NCBI RefSeq assembly: GCF_902150045.1
Contig: NZ_CABFVU010000004.1
Location: forward strand, 744,001 to 808,000
DNA: 64,000 nt
Source: Chitinophaga polysaccharea
GTDB lineage: Bacteria > Bacteroidota > Bacteroidia > Chitinophagales > Chitinophagaceae
Reading direction: 5' to 3'
The notes below the pieces were generated by a model that made no database searches, was not told the origin of the DNA, and saw only the letters and a list, made by a program, of their open reading frames with translations. This document shows, piece after piece, positions 35,860 through 46,400 of the stretch. How positions within the stretch are numbered: position 1 is the stretch's first letter; every line of letters begins with the position of its first letter. Position numbers and translations under genes: made by a program.

Positions 35860-36321
35860 TTACTTAGCCTGGTCCCGTAATGCTTTTATTTTATCGTGTG
35901 AGCGCTTCAGTTCCGCTTTTTGCTGGGTCAGTAATTCCCTGATGTAAGCCGGCAGGGCCTCGTGTTCTATAGCATCTTTATAAGCCCTTTGTGCGGCGTC
36001 TTCTCCTGCTTCGCAATTGGAAAGCACTGTTTTGCGGTCATGCCCGGTAAAAACGGCTTTTACATCCATCCAGGCGCGGTACACTTTACCGCTGGCGGTG
36101 GTACCGGGTTCCATTGTTCCGCCGTTGGCCTGCACTTCATTACCGAGGATATTTCTAAGCTGGTGGCTTTCTGCAATCATATCGGTAAAGAGCGGCTTCA
36201 GATCACTGCTGTCTGCCTCCAATTCCTTTAATGCTTTTTCATAACCTGCAATACGGTCATTGTTGATCGCGATGAGGTCATTCAATACTTCATTGGTAGC
36301 ACTTGTTGTTATATTTTCCAT
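35860..36321 (-). CDS. PA2169-family four-helix-bundle protein (DUF2383)
   Basis: A 153-residue ferritin-like helical bundle. ATNEVLNDLIAINNDRIAGYEKALKELE, the central LKPLFTDMIAESHQLRNIL and AGEDAAQRAYKDAIEHEALPAYIRELLTQQ match the DUF2383 pattern seen in stress-induced proteins of Pseudomonas and Bacteroidota. Function unknown; probably a general-stress protein. The ATG at 36321 (MENITTSA) is chosen over an upstream hydrophobic extension. Confidence 0.87.
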   Translation of the reverse strand: MENITTSATNEVLNDLIAINNDRIAGYEKALKELEADSSDLKPLFTDMIAESHQLRNILGNEVQANGGTMEPGTTASGKVYRAWMDVKAVFTGHDRKTVLSNCEAGEDAAQRAYKDAIEHEALPAYIRELLTQQKAELKRSHDKIKALRDQAK

Positions 36322-36442
36322 GGTAATTTTTTTTAGATGTACCATGTACCAGCCATAAAACATGCCAGTAACGATGCCTCCACCTAATTGTATCATTGAC
36401 AGGGGAAATGCTGTATAAAGTGTTTAACAGGTGTGGAAGCGG

Positions 36443-37243
36443 CTAATCATTCTGTGGCAGAACTTCGCAGGTATGCTGAACGGAAATGTGGTAAACGGCT
36501 GTTTCCGCAAAGCGGGAGGCTACCACGATGTGCGTGCCGTTGGCGTGCTGGTCAAAAAGTTCCTGTACCAGTGCAGGGTTGTTATTATCGCGGGAAAGAT
36601 GAGAGAGGAGGAGATGGCTCATAAACGGCGGCCGGTGGGTGGTAAATATTTCAAGCGCCTGTTTATTGGATAAATGCCCTTTCCCTCCGCGGATGCGTTT
36701 TTTCAGGTAGTAGGGGTACCGGCCTTTATCGAGCATTTCCTCATCGTAATTGGCTTCCAGGAATGCGGCATGGCATTGCTGAAAATGACGGATCACATGT
36801 TCGCAGGGCGCGCCGATATCGGTGAACACCCCGATGGTAACGGCGTTGCCGGCTACAATAAAACTATGTGGCTCGGAAGCATCGTGATGTTTGGGAAAGG
36901 CGGTTACAGACAAGGTACCAATCTGTACCGGTTCATAGGGGTTAAACGACATTACCAGTTGCTGCTCCAGTGTAAGACCACCATGTACCATGGTAGTATT
37001 GGTAATATACACCGGCAGGCGGTATTTTTTTGCCAGTACGGGTACGCCCCTGATATGATCTATATGTTCGTGTGAAATGAATATCGCTTTTACCTTATTC
37101 ATGGAAAGCCCCAGGCGGGCCATCCGCTTTTCCGTTTCCCTGCAGGAGATGCCCGCATCCACCAGCACGGCTTCACTGTCGTTGCCTATGTAATAACAAT
37201 TCCCGTTGCTTCCCGAATTCAATGATGTGATAAATAGCGACAT
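36443..37243 (-). CDS. MBL-fold metallo-hydrolase (YycJ/WalJ-like)
   Basis: A 266-residue metallo-beta-lactamase-fold protein. SLNSGSNGNCYYI at the N-terminus is typical for YycJ, and the metal motif is FISHEHIDHIRGVPVL (HxHxDH), with further ligands in FPKHHDASEPHSF and LSHLSRDNN. Family members are putative nucleases/exonucleases involved in cell-wall or DNA processes. TACCTTTG (37255-37248 on the minus strand) lies five bases before the ATG, which suggests a leaderless or near-leaderless mRNA. Confidence 0.9.
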   Translation of the reverse strand: MSLFITSLNSGSNGNCYYIGNDSEAVLVDAGISCRETEKRMARLGLSMNKVKAIFISHEHIDHIRGVPVLAKKYRLPVYITNTTMVHGGLTLEQQLVMSFNPYEPVQIGTLSVTAFPKHHDASEPHSFIVAGNAVTIGVFTDIGAPCEHVIRHFQQCHAAFLEANYDEEMLDKGRYPYYLKKRIRGGKGHLSNKQALEIFTTHRPPFMSHLLLSHLSRDNNNPALVQELFDQHANGTHIVVASRFAETAVYHISVQHTCEVLPQND

Positions 37244-37247
37244 GCGG

Positions 37248-37255
37248 CAAAGGTA
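37248..37255 (-). promoter_or_regulatory. -7 box of a probable leaderless promoter for the YycJ-like gene
   Basis: TACCTTTG on the minus strand, perfect to TAnnTTTG, followed by CCGC and the ATG. No TTTG at -33 is visible, so transcription would start at or near the start codon. Confidence 0.4.
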
Positions 37256-37326
37256 AAATTTCAGGTTGAGATTTGCATCCGCAGGTGTTTATAAATGCAA
37301 CTGTGTTGCAGATTGTTTTTTTTATT

Positions 37327-38166
37327 ATGTTTGTATGGTTTAACAAACTGGCAGTGACACTCTTTTTGCATTGGGGCATTTCCCCGGAAATATTCCGTAT
37401 TGGCGGTTTTGCACTGCGATACTATAGTTTGGGCTTTATGCTGGCCTTTGCGGCCTCGTATATGGTATTGTTGTACGTGCTCCGGCTGGAAGGGCGGCCC
37501 CGGGAACTGCCCGACCGCCTGCTGGTGTACATCATAGCCGGCACCCTGGCGGGTGCGCGCCTGGGGCATTGTTTGTTTTACGACTGGGCTTATTATAAAC
37601 AGCATTTTTGGGAGATGATCCTGCCATTTGCCTTTCCTGATGGCCGGATCACTTTCACGGGCTACCAGGGACTGGCAAGTCATGGCGGAGCCATAGGCAT
37701 TGTGCTGGCTGCCGCACTTTTCAGTTACCGTTACCGCGTACCGCTGATGTGGTTGCTGGATCGCCTGGCGCTGGTGGTACCGCTGGCAGGTGCACTGATC
37801 CGGACGGGTAACTTTTTCAATTCGGAAATCATTGGCCTGCCAACCAACCTGCCCTGGGCTGTGGTATTTACACGGGTGGATATGCTGCCACGCCACCCGG
37901 CGCAGTTGTACGAGGCGTTGTGCTACCTTATCATATTCATATTGCTGTGGCGCCTGTACCGGAAGCATCCGGCGCCGGGCAAATTACTTGGCTGGCTGCT
38001 CACGGGCGTATTCAGCGCCCGCTTTCTGCTTGAATTTGTAAAGGAAAACCAGGTGGCTTTTGAAAACGGGCACCTGCTGAACATGGGACAGGTGCTCAGT
38101 ATCCCGATGATCATACTGGGTATTTATTTTTTAAATTTTTATAAGAGAAAGTATGGAGAGAGATGA
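37327..38166 (+). CDS. lgt: prolipoprotein diacylglyceryl transferase (Lgt homologue)
   Basis: A 279-residue inner-membrane enzyme with ~7 helices that adds diacylglycerol to the lipobox cysteine of prolipoproteins. Lgt hallmarks: GARLGHCLFYD, the HGG motif in LASHGGAIG, LIRTGNFFNSEIIG (the essential Arg and Asn), and RHPAQLYEAL. A start at 37273 would add 18 residues; 37327 fits the family better. Whether it is the sole Lgt of the genome cannot be seen; it overlaps the CobW-type gene by 14 bp, so the two are translationally linked. Confidence 0.92.
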   Translation: MFVWFNKLAVTLFLHWGISPEIFRIGGFALRYYSLGFMLAFAASYMVLLYVLRLEGRPRELPDRLLVYIIAGTLAGARLGHCLFYDWAYYKQHFWEMILPFAFPDGRITFTGYQGLASHGGAIGIVLAAALFSYRYRVPLMWLLDRLALVVPLAGALIRTGNFFNSEIIGLPTNLPWAVVFTRVDMLPRHPAQLYEALCYLIIFILLWRLYRKHPAPGKLLGWLLTGVFSARFLLEFVKENQVAFENGHLLNMGQVLSIPMIILGIYFLNFYKRKYGER

Positions 38167-39094
38167 ACGGGTTAAAGTATATATTTTAACGGGCTTCCTG
38201 GGCGCAGGTAAAACCACTGTGCTAAACAGCCTGCTGCAGCAGTTTGTAGGGCACAATAACATCGTTATTGAAAATGAGTTTGGGAAAGTGAATATCGACG
38301 CCAGCCTGATCACAGAAAAAATAGACCAGTTGTATGAACTTACCAGCGGTTGCATCTGTTGCTCGCTGGATAACGACCTGCTGGAGGTATTGGGCACTAT
38401 CCTGCAAAAGGAGGAGCGCCCGGAGCATGTGTTTATCGAAACCACCGGGATAGCAGATGTGGGCAATATTATCGGTATGTTGCTGATGCCGGAGGTGCAG
38501 CGGCATTATACCCTGGTGAGCACCATTTGCATCGTAGATGCGGAAAATATTTTTGAGAGATTACAACAGGTGCCTGAGGCAGGTAAACAACTTTCCTGTG
38601 CCGATGTGATCATCATCAATAAAATAAAACACCTGGATATACCACAACTGATCTATCTTTCCCAACAGCTGGAGCAGATGAACCCGCTGGCCTTCATTAC
38701 TACCTCGGAGGACGGCACTGTATTACTGAAAACAATAGAGTTCCCTGAAAAACCAATAGCCGCCGCTGTTGCAGCAGTAGCCCCGGTGAAGCATCCGCAT
38801 AAAGTAAATACGGTGTTATTTGAATCGCCTGAGGTGTTTGACCTGAACATGCTGGTATTTGTGCTGGACTTTCATTTCAATGCGTACCCCGACCAGCTGT
38901 ACCGCATCAAAGGATATATCCGCGTGAAAGACAGCCAGGAACGAATGCTGGTACAGTCAACCGGGAAATACCTGCACATACAACCGGCGGGAGGGTGGGG
39001 CAGCGCCACACCGGCATCTGCACTGGTATTTATCGGGCGGGAATTAAAAACAGCCACTATCCAGCGGATACTTGCACCGGCGCTGAAAAAATAA
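38153..39094 (+). CDS. CobW/G3E-family GTPase (metallochaperone-like)
   Basis: A 313-residue GTP-binding protein of the CobW/YjiA/ZNG1 family. Walker A is LTGFLGAGKTTVLNSLL; ENEFGKVNIDASLI is switch I; the metal-binding CxCC is in ELTSGCICCSLDNDLLEVL; Walker B FIETTGIADV; guanine motif IINKIKHLD (NKxK/L). The C-terminal CobW_C domain ends ~313. It is likely to insert or deliver Zn or Co to a client enzyme. The client is not in the neighbourhood in an obvious way. Confidence 0.92.
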   Translation: MERDERVKVYILTGFLGAGKTTVLNSLLQQFVGHNNIVIENEFGKVNIDASLITEKIDQLYELTSGCICCSLDNDLLEVLGTILQKEERPEHVFIETTGIADVGNIIGMLLMPEVQRHYTLVSTICIVDAENIFERLQQVPEAGKQLSCADVIIINKIKHLDIPQLIYLSQQLEQMNPLAFITTSEDGTVLLKTIEFPEKPIAAAVAAVAPVKHPHKVNTVLFESPEVFDLNMLVFVLDFHFNAYPDQLYRIKGYIRVKDSQERMLVQSTGKYLHIQPAGGWGSATPASALVFIGRELKTATIQRILAPALKK

Positions 39095-39141
39095 TTTTAT
39101 GGAAAATTCCGGAAAAAGCATCTACTCGGAAAACTGTTGCT

Positions 39142-40011
39142 ATGATCAACGCCCGGAAATTAACCATACTATTGGTAGCTATCCTTATTTTTTCAGGTTG
39201 TTTCGTATATGCATGGCAGTATGGAACATCAGCTATGGCTGTCCCGGAAAATGAGCGGCCGTTTTTTATCGGGACGTATCCGCCTGCGGTAGTAGGCGCC
39301 CTTCCACTGCCAGGGGGATTTACACGCGTTCCCCAGCCCGCGGGTAGTTTTGGCGCCTGGCTGCGGGCTATGCCGCTGAAAAGGGATAACAGGGTATATC
39401 TTTATAACGGGCAGTTAAAAAACAACCAGGAGGCGCAATATGCCGTACTGGATATTTCCACGGGCAACAAGGATCTCCAGCAATGCGCGGATGCAGTGAT
39501 CCGCCTGTATGCAGCATACCTGTACAACAGCAAACAGTTTGATAAGATCGCTTTTCATGCTACGGACGGTACCCTGATGGATTATACCAGCTGGATGAAA
39601 GGGGACCGGTTTGTACTGAAACAGAACCGTTTGGTAAAAGTACGGAAAGCCGCGCCCTGCAGCGGGCAGGACTGCTTCAGTAGGTATCTTGAAACTGTTT
39701 TTTCCTGGGCAGGCACTTTGTCGCTCAGCAAGGAGTTACTACCGGTAAAGGATACACGTAAAATACTACCAGGGAATGTTTTTATAAAAGGCGGCGCCCC
39801 GGGTCATGCGGTTATTGTAATGGATGTGGCAGAAAATGCCGTCGGTGAAAGGATGTTCCTGCTGGCACAGAGTTATATGCCTGCACAGAGCATTCATGTG
39901 CTGAAGAACCCAATGGGCGCTTCGCCCTGGTATAGTGCAGGTTTTACGGGGAAGCTGCTGACACCGGAATGGGTGTTTGATGCAAGAGAGCTGTCAAGGT
40001 TCCCGCAATAG
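39142..40011 (+). CDS. DUF4846 lipoprotein
   Basis: A 289-residue exported protein with a lipoprotein signal (IFSGC, Cys20). The DUF4846 core has RVYLYNGQLKNNQEAQYAVLDIS, DLQQCADAVIRLYAAYLYN and HAVIVMDVAEN, ending FLLAQSYMPAQSIHVLKNP. The family is found in Bacteroidota and other envelope proteomes; its function is unknown. The start at 39142 is chosen because it begins the signal peptide; it does not overlap the GTPase gene. Confidence 0.85.
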   Translation: MINARKLTILLVAILIFSGCFVYAWQYGTSAMAVPENERPFFIGTYPPAVVGALPLPGGFTRVPQPAGSFGAWLRAMPLKRDNRVYLYNGQLKNNQEAQYAVLDISTGNKDLQQCADAVIRLYAAYLYNSKQFDKIAFHATDGTLMDYTSWMKGDRFVLKQNRLVKVRKAAPCSGQDCFSRYLETVFSWAGTLSLSKELLPVKDTRKILPGNVFIKGGAPGHAVIVMDVAENAVGERMFLLAQSYMPAQSIHVLKNPMGASPWYSAGFTGKLLTPEWVFDARELSRFPQ

Positions 40012-40050
40012 AAGAGGGCGTCTCAAAAATAAAATGAGACGCTCTTTTAT
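40012..40050 (+). terminator. terminator after the DUF4846 gene
   Basis: AAGAGGGCGTCTCA pairs with TGAGACGCTCTT (two-base bulge) around a 9-nt A-rich loop and is followed by TTTTATTTTT. The arm sequence resembles the ends of Bacteroidota transposons, a frequent origin of terminators in this group. Confidence 0.75.
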
Positions 40051-40080
40051 TTTTGCGCGCATATCAACTCGATTTGATAT

Positions 40081-40145
40081 GTCAATAGCTCGGTAGTTAT
40101 TTAAGCGGCCATCGATCCAATATTGAGGCATTTGGAGTATAGTTT
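40081..40145. repeat. solitary IS end (65-bp copy)
   Basis: This segment matches 40820-40884, the end of the IS element below, with only three internal differences in 64 bases. No transposase lies next to it. It is the leftover of a second copy of the same element, or of a rearrangement between two copies. Confidence 0.8.
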
Positions 40146-40275
40146 AAAGCAAACAGAAATACAAGCCTAATTTATAGTGACCTCCGTTTGTTGCAGAACC
40201 AATCATATAAATGATAGCATAGTTATGCTCGTGCTCTAAATCCATCTGGCGAAATCGGATTATAATATTTTCTCA
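40144..40275 (-). pseudogene. possible C-terminal remnant of an outer-membrane protein
   Basis: On the minus strand a frame of ~40 codons opens after a TGA and reads ...EHEHNYAIIYMIGSATNGG then HYKLGLYF, plus three more residues to TAA. The alternating pattern and near-terminal aromatic residue look like the last strands of a beta-barrel protein cut by rearrangement. The family is not recognised; this is weak evidence. The following stretch to 40820 shows no intact gene. A short lipoprotein-like frame around 40560-40709 (LCLFVFLINGGKKHNS...) is also interrupted. Confidence 0.25.
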
Positions 40276-40820
40276 TTATGTATATACCTTGTACAAAACT
40301 GACCGGTTACTGTAAATACCGTTTTATAAAACGGAGAATATTGAATAATTCAATCAGTGCTCAAAAATTCATTTAATAACATTCTGATTTATTAAACTAG
40401 TTTAATAGGCATGTTGATCAAAAATGCCTAATATTGGGTGTGTTGTGATCTTATATTATAAACTTTGGATGAAGAATGTAAGCTTTTAGTTGTAACCCTT
40501 TAACTCTACCTTTAATTAATTACTATGAGACTATTAATGCATGACGTAAAATTTATTTTTTGCTGTCTTGTGCCTATTTGTGTTCCTAATCAATGGGGGT
40601 AAAAAGCATAATTCCACTCCTACTACCGCGCTGAATCAGAAAGTAATTAATTTAAGGATGGAGGTGCAAAAGTTAAATATCGAGCAAATTGACATCCCGA
40701 TTCAATGATACATTGAATATCAAATGGCGTCCTGACCGGGGGGCGTTACAAAAAATGAGACTATATAATGAAGGTAGGTCAAGTTAAACATTAACGCTCC
40801 CGTTTTTTGTGTTTTTTTTG

Positions 40821-41763
40821 TCAATAGTTCGGTAGTTATTTAAGCAGCCATCAATCCAATATTGAGGCATTTGGAGTATAGTTGTTTTATTTTATTGCAT
40901 TTCAACTCCAGTCCTAAGTTTGAAAAAATAGTTTTCGGTCAGATGCTTGTTATAGAACCAGGTTTTAATACTGCGCATGGAGAAAGGAGTATTCTCCTTG
41001 TCGGGCAAACTGGCCCAACACGCTAACTTCGTTAATGACACCGTCATGATCGAAAAATTAAAATGGTTATATAATTTGGTTTCACTGACTGCCTGGCATT
41101 CTTCCAGTTCCATGTGTTGTTTGGCGTCCCGGATTAAAAATTCAATCTGGAAGCGTAAACTGTAGTAGCGTATGATCTTACCGGCTTCCATATCGGTGTC
41201 TGTACTTAATATGGTGTATCCTCCACTTGCTTTGTTTTGCAGGTACACTACCTTAACGATGCAGTTCAATGTTACCGATTTAGCGATCAACTCAAATACT
41301 TTAATATGATCATCCTGGTAACAATACTTCCAGCGGCGTTTATCTATATTTTTTACGTTCACCTTTCGGCCATTGGGGCGTCTCCTGCCTCTGCCTTTGT
41401 GCTGAGGCCCTTTGTAGATATACTGCAGGTTCGCGTCCTGCCACAAACGGGTGATGACCTGCAGTCCCATGCCCAGCACCGGAGCTATGAACGTTTTCTT
41501 CATAAAGTAGCCATCTACAGCCAGGTAAGAAGTATAAGACAACAGCCGCCCAGCATTATTCTTCTGTGGTTTGGTCATTTCACTAACTTGGTCTATACTT
41601 GTACTGATAAAGCTAATCGCTTTAATAAAGGTGGTAGAATCTCGTTTCGCACCAAATTTTACTGCCTTTTTCTTCCCTTTCTCCTCCTGTTAATATCTTT
41701 TGTAAAAAATTATTTTTATCCACGTTACTGCTCACCTAGTTTTTAAAACTACTGAACTATTGA
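40821..41763 (-). mobile_element. IS4-type insertion sequence, internally deleted
   Basis: The 943-bp element has inverted ends TCAATAGTTCGGTAGTT (40821-40837) and AACTACTGAACTATTGA (41747-41763), matching at 16 of 17 positions. It encodes a shortened transposase on the minus strand. Intact relatives are usually 1.3-1.5 kb, so several hundred bases seem to be missing. A second copy of the left end is at 40081-40145. I could not settle the target-site duplication. Confidence 0.75.
40892..41578 (-). pseudogene. IS4-family transposase, truncated by internal deletion
   Basis: A 228-residue open frame that holds the C-terminal half of a DDE transposase. The first Asp is at LAVDGYFMKK; a second acidic site is in LSTDTDMEAG; the IS4 signature Y-x2-R-x3-E-x6-K is complete in YYSLRFQIEFLIRDAK. 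The N-terminus, MTKPQ, runs almost at once into the catalytic core. The normal ~100-residue N-terminal domain is therefore missing, and the protein is probably inactive. Confidence 0.75.
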
Positions 41764-41793
41764 TTATTTACTAAACACCACAACAAAATCGAC

Positions 41794-43431
41794 ATGCACA
41801 TTTTAAATTTATTTGTTCGACAACCCTTTTCCGAAACAAGTGAAGAGGAACAAAGAGTTATCCAAGAAGTGATGGATACCTTACAGCTTTTAGACTTAGG
41901 GAAACCATATAAGGTTAGGTTTCTAACCGACCTAGAAGCTGCGAATCAGCTCACCTTTAAACAATCCTTCGAAAAAAATACAGGGATTGAATTTACACCG
42001 AAAAATTTCCGGGATTACCGGCTGTCGTTGCTCGATGAAGCGGATGCTATGGTCGTTATCAAAACGGGCCTCAGTGAAAGTACTGCATTTGAAATGGCAT
42101 ATAACATTTTCAAAGGGAAAAACATTCCCATTTTTGTAGCGATACAAGACAAAACGCCAATTAAAACAACTTTGCTAAGGGACCTTAACGATATAGCCAG
42201 GATTAGCTACTGTAATTTTAAAACCTCCGATGATCTTATTAAACCACTACATGCTTTCTTTGAAAACGTGCTTGCCAAGAAGTCTGAGTCTGCCAGTAAA
42301 CCTAAAAATGCACATCTTATTTTTAAGGATGGAAAGATATTTCACGGAAAAACATTCACCTCCGTTCCTAATGAAGAACGGGTTGCCGAAGTTGTTTTTA
42401 ATACAGCCATGAGTGGCTATCAGGAAGTATTGACCGATCCATCATATTATGGACAAATGGTGGTAATGACCTATCCCATGATTGGCAATTATGGAATCAA
42501 CGCTGAAGATGTCGAATCCTGCAAAATTTACCTGGATGCATTAATTGTAAAAGAATACACACCTCAGCCAAGTAACTGGCGAAGCACTAAAACATTAAAA
42601 GCTTATTTAGAAGAACACAACATTATTGGCGTAGAAGGTTTTGATACAAGGGCCATCACTCGATATCTACGAGAGAAAGGCGCCATGAAAGCATTGCTCA
42701 CCACCTCCTCTGAAAGTTTAGAAATACTGGTGCAGAGGCTGAAACAAGCTGACGAAATTGTAGGAAAAAACATAGTGAAAGATGTTACTACGAGGACGAG
42801 TTTTAAATGGGATAAAAATCAATTTCCAGATTATAAAGTTGCCGTGGTTGATTGCGGAATCAAATATAACATCCTCCGGTTATTTGAAGGTAAGAATTGT
42901 GATTTGACAGTGTTTCCTTGTTCTGTAGATGCTAAAACTATTTTAGAAGGAGGCTTTGACGGGGTGTTTTTATCAAACGGGCCTGGCGATCCCGAACCCT
43001 TGATAGACGTGGTTGAATTGGTGAAAGAACTACTGGGAAAAATTCCTTTTTTTGGAATATGTCTTGGTCACCAGATATTAGGTCTCGCATTGGGTGCCCG
43101 AATAATCAAACTGCGTTTTGGCCATCATGGAGTAAATCATCCAATCATGAACCTATCAACTGGGAAGGTTGAAATTACGTCTCAAAATCATAATTATGCT
43201 ATTGACCGCAATAGTCTTAATAAAGAGGAAGTAGAGATTACACATATAAATCTAAATGACCAAACTATTGCCGGTATCCGCCACAAAAAATACTCCGCAT
43301 TCTCTGTCCAATATCATCCAGAATCTTCTCCTGGTCCGCACGATTCAAAATATCTCTTTGACTATTTTATCGACATGATGGAAAAAGAGAGATTGCGCAC
43401 TATTGCAAAAGAGTCTCTGTTATCAATTTAA
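41794..43431 (+). CDS. carA: carbamoyl-phosphate synthase small subunit with N-terminal nucleoside-deoxyribosyltransferase-like domain
   Basis: A 545-residue fusion. Residues 172-545 are a complete CarA: N-terminal domain AHLIFKDGKIFHGKTF and FNTAMSGYQEVLTDPSYYGQ, then a class-I glutamine amidotransferase with Cys423 (GICLGHQ) and His508/Glu510 (YHPE). Glutamine-derived ammonia would go to CarB. Residues 1-170 are extra: LLDEADAMVVIKTG and SESTAFEMAYNIFKGKNIPI (Glu100) resemble the active-site region of nucleoside 2-deoxyribosyltransferases. This assignment is by motif only. AT-rich, next to an IS, it looks like a second, acquired copy. carB follows without a gap. Confidence 0.8.
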   Translation: MHILNLFVRQPFSETSEEEQRVIQEVMDTLQLLDLGKPYKVRFLTDLEAANQLTFKQSFEKNTGIEFTPKNFRDYRLSLLDEADAMVVIKTGLSESTAFEMAYNIFKGKNIPIFVAIQDKTPIKTTLLRDLNDIARISYCNFKTSDDLIKPLHAFFENVLAKKSESASKPKNAHLIFKDGKIFHGKTFTSVPNEERVAEVVFNTAMSGYQEVLTDPSYYGQMVVMTYPMIGNYGINAEDVESCKIYLDALIVKEYTPQPSNWRSTKTLKAYLEEHNIIGVEGFDTRAITRYLREKGAMKALLTTSSESLEILVQRLKQADEIVGKNIVKDVTTRTSFKWDKNQFPDYKVAVVDCGIKYNILRLFEGKNCDLTVFPCSVDAKTILEGGFDGVFLSNGPGDPEPLIDVVELVKELLGKIPFFGICLGHQILGLALGARIIKLRFGHHGVNHPIMNLSTGKVEITSQNHNYAIDRNSLNKEEVEITHINLNDQTIAGIRHKKYSAFSVQYHPESSPGPHDSKYLFDYFIDMMEKERLRTIAKESLLSI

Positions 43432-46400
43432 ATGAAATCCAATACCAAATCTCTTAACTATCAACACGCAATTAATATTAAATTTATGCCCAAAAGAAAA
43501 GATATAAAAAGTATATTGCTTATTGGTCCCGGTCCGATTGTTATTGGTCAAGCCTGTGAGTTTGACTACTCTGGTACGCAAGCTTGCAAAGCCTTACGAG
43601 AAGATGGTTATAAGATTATTCTAGTCAATTCGAATCCTGCTACCATTATGACCGACCCGGATACGGCCGATAAAACCTATATCGAACCGCTCACGGTAGA
43701 AATATTGGAGAAGATCATTCAAAAAGAAAAACCCGATTCGGTGCTTCCTACTTTTGGTGGACAAACAGCATTGAATCTTGCCATGGATTTACATAACAAA
43801 GGCATTCTTAAAAAATACAATATTGAAATGCTGGGGGCAAAGCCTACATCTATTGCAAAAGCAGAAGATCGAAAATTGTTTAAACAGGCCATGTTGAACA
43901 TTGGATTGGATTTACCCAAATCTGATGTTGCGAATACTTTGGAAGATGCGAAACAGGCGGCAATGCGTCTGGGGTATCCTTGTGTGGTGAGACCATCATT
44001 TACATTAGGTGGCACCGGTGGAGGAATTGCTTATTCAGAAAATGATTTGGAAACTATTGTAGCTGAAGGATTGAAAAGCAGTATAATCACTGAAGTATTG
44101 ATAGAAGAATCCATCATTGGCTGGAAAGAATACGAACTTGAAGTGATGCGGGATAAGAATGACAATGTAATCGTTATCTGTTCCATCGAAAACCTGGATG
44201 CAATGGGTGTTCATACTGGTGATTCAATAACTGTTGCTCCGGCTCAGACACTTACAGATAAAGAATACCAGAAGATGCGTGATGCCTCTATTGCTATCAT
44301 GAGAGAAATCGGTGTAGAAACCGGCGGTTCCAATGTGCAGTTTGCCGTGAATCCTAAAGATGGGCGGATGATTGTAATCGAAATGAACCCAAGGGTATCT
44401 AGAAGTTCTGCACTGGCATCAAAAGCAACAGGTTTCCCAATAGCTAAATTTGCAGCGAAACTTGCTGTAGGATATACACTCGATGAAATCCAAAATGATA
44501 TCACTAAAAAAACGGTGGCCTGCTTTGAGCCTACTATTGATTATTGCGTAGTAAAAATTCCCCGGTTCAATTTTGACAAATTTCCAAAAGCAGAGTCAAT
44601 ACTGGGGACGTCTATGAAATCTGTTGGGGAAACCATGGCAATTGGCCGAACTTTTAAAGAAGCGTTTCAAAAAGGTCTTCGCGGATTGGAAACAAAAAGA
44701 TATGGGTTGGGTTTTGACAATAAGGATATGACAGAAGTGACCGAGGAATTGTTAGTTGAAAAACTCAGTAAGCCCAATTCGGAAAGAATTTACTTTATTA
44801 AATATGCTTTGGAGAAAGGAATGAGTATTGATCAGCTTTATGCTTATACACATATTGACCCTTGGTTTTTGAATCAAATGAACCAGATTTTCAAAACTGC
44901 AACAAGTATTATTGCAGATGAGCAAAGTATTCGACGAGCAAAGCAATATGGGTTTTCTGACATACAGCTAAAAAACCTTCTCGGTTTTGGAAGCGAAATA
45001 GAAATGAGAACGATTAGAAAAAAACTTGGGGTGCTACCAACCTATAAATTGGTGGATACTTGTGCTGCAGAATTTGAAGCGTTCACGCCTTATTTTTATT
45101 CTACATATGAAGAGGATGATGAATCGAGAGTAACACTTAACCCGAAAGTGATGATACTTGGTGGAGGACCCAACAGGATTGGACAGGGCATTGAATTTGA
45201 TTATTGTTGCGTGCACGCATCTATGGCCATAAGGGAAGAAGGATATGAAAGCATTATGGTGAACTGCAACCCAGAAACCGTTTCTACTGACTTTGACGTT
45301 TCTGATAAATTATATTTTGAGCCGCTCACGTTGGAAGATGTACTTAATATTTATGAAAATGAAAAGCCAATGGGGGTCATCATACAGTTTGGTGGACAAA
45401 CACCATTGAATTTGGCCATCCAATTGGAGAAATCAGGAGTGAAAATTTTGGGGACATCTCCGGCTAATATTGATCTGGCGGAAGATAGAAAAAAATTTCA
45501 GCAACTCCTTCATAAAATAAATCTTATTCAACCTGCAAATGATACTGTAACCTCTTTAGAAGAAGCGTCAGATGCGGCAAAAAAAATCGGCTATCCCGTA
45601 GTTGTGAGGCCATCTTACGTTTTAGGAGGGTCATCTATGGAAATTGTATATAATCAAGAGGAACTAAAGACATATATGGGTAAGGCGCTGGCCATTTCTC
45701 CGGAACATCCAATTCTTATTGATAAATTTTTGGAAGATGCAATTGAAGTGGACGTGGATGCCTTGGCTGATGGAAAAGAATGTGTGATTTCTGGTATCAT
45801 GGAACACATTGAAGAAGCTGGAATTCATTCCGGTGATTCGGCCTGTTCCCTTCCGACTTATTCGTTAAGCAAACAAATACTTTCCGAAATCCGAGAAGCT
45901 ACCATTGCTATTGCTAAAGAAATACATGTGATTGGATTGCTGAATATTCAATTTGCCATTACAAAAGATAATCAGCTTTATGTTCTGGAGGTGAACCCAA
46001 GAGGGTCCCGTACAGTTCCATTTGTGAGTAAAGCAACTGGGGTTCAATGGGCAAAAATGGCAACGAAAGTCATTCTGGGAAAAAGCATTGAGGAATTAAA
46101 ATTAAGAGAAGTTGTTCCACCTTATTATTCTGTGAAAGAAGCAGTATTTCCATTCAAGCGGTTTCCCGGTTCCGATATTTTACTCACTCCTGAGATGAAG
46201 TCAACAGGTGAGTCTATGGGCATAGCGGATACTTTTGGAATGGCTTTTTTGAAATCGCAAATAGGAGGAGGATATAATGTTCCTACTTCCGGAAATGTAT
46301 TTATTAGCGTGGAAGAAAAATATATTCCTTCTATCGTTCCACTGGCGATGCAACTCACTGAACTTGGATTTGATATACTGTTTTCTCCTAAAACGCAAAA

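Noticed and set aside
40892..41578. Active transposase
   Set aside because: The N-terminal domain is missing and the element is shorter than intact relatives.
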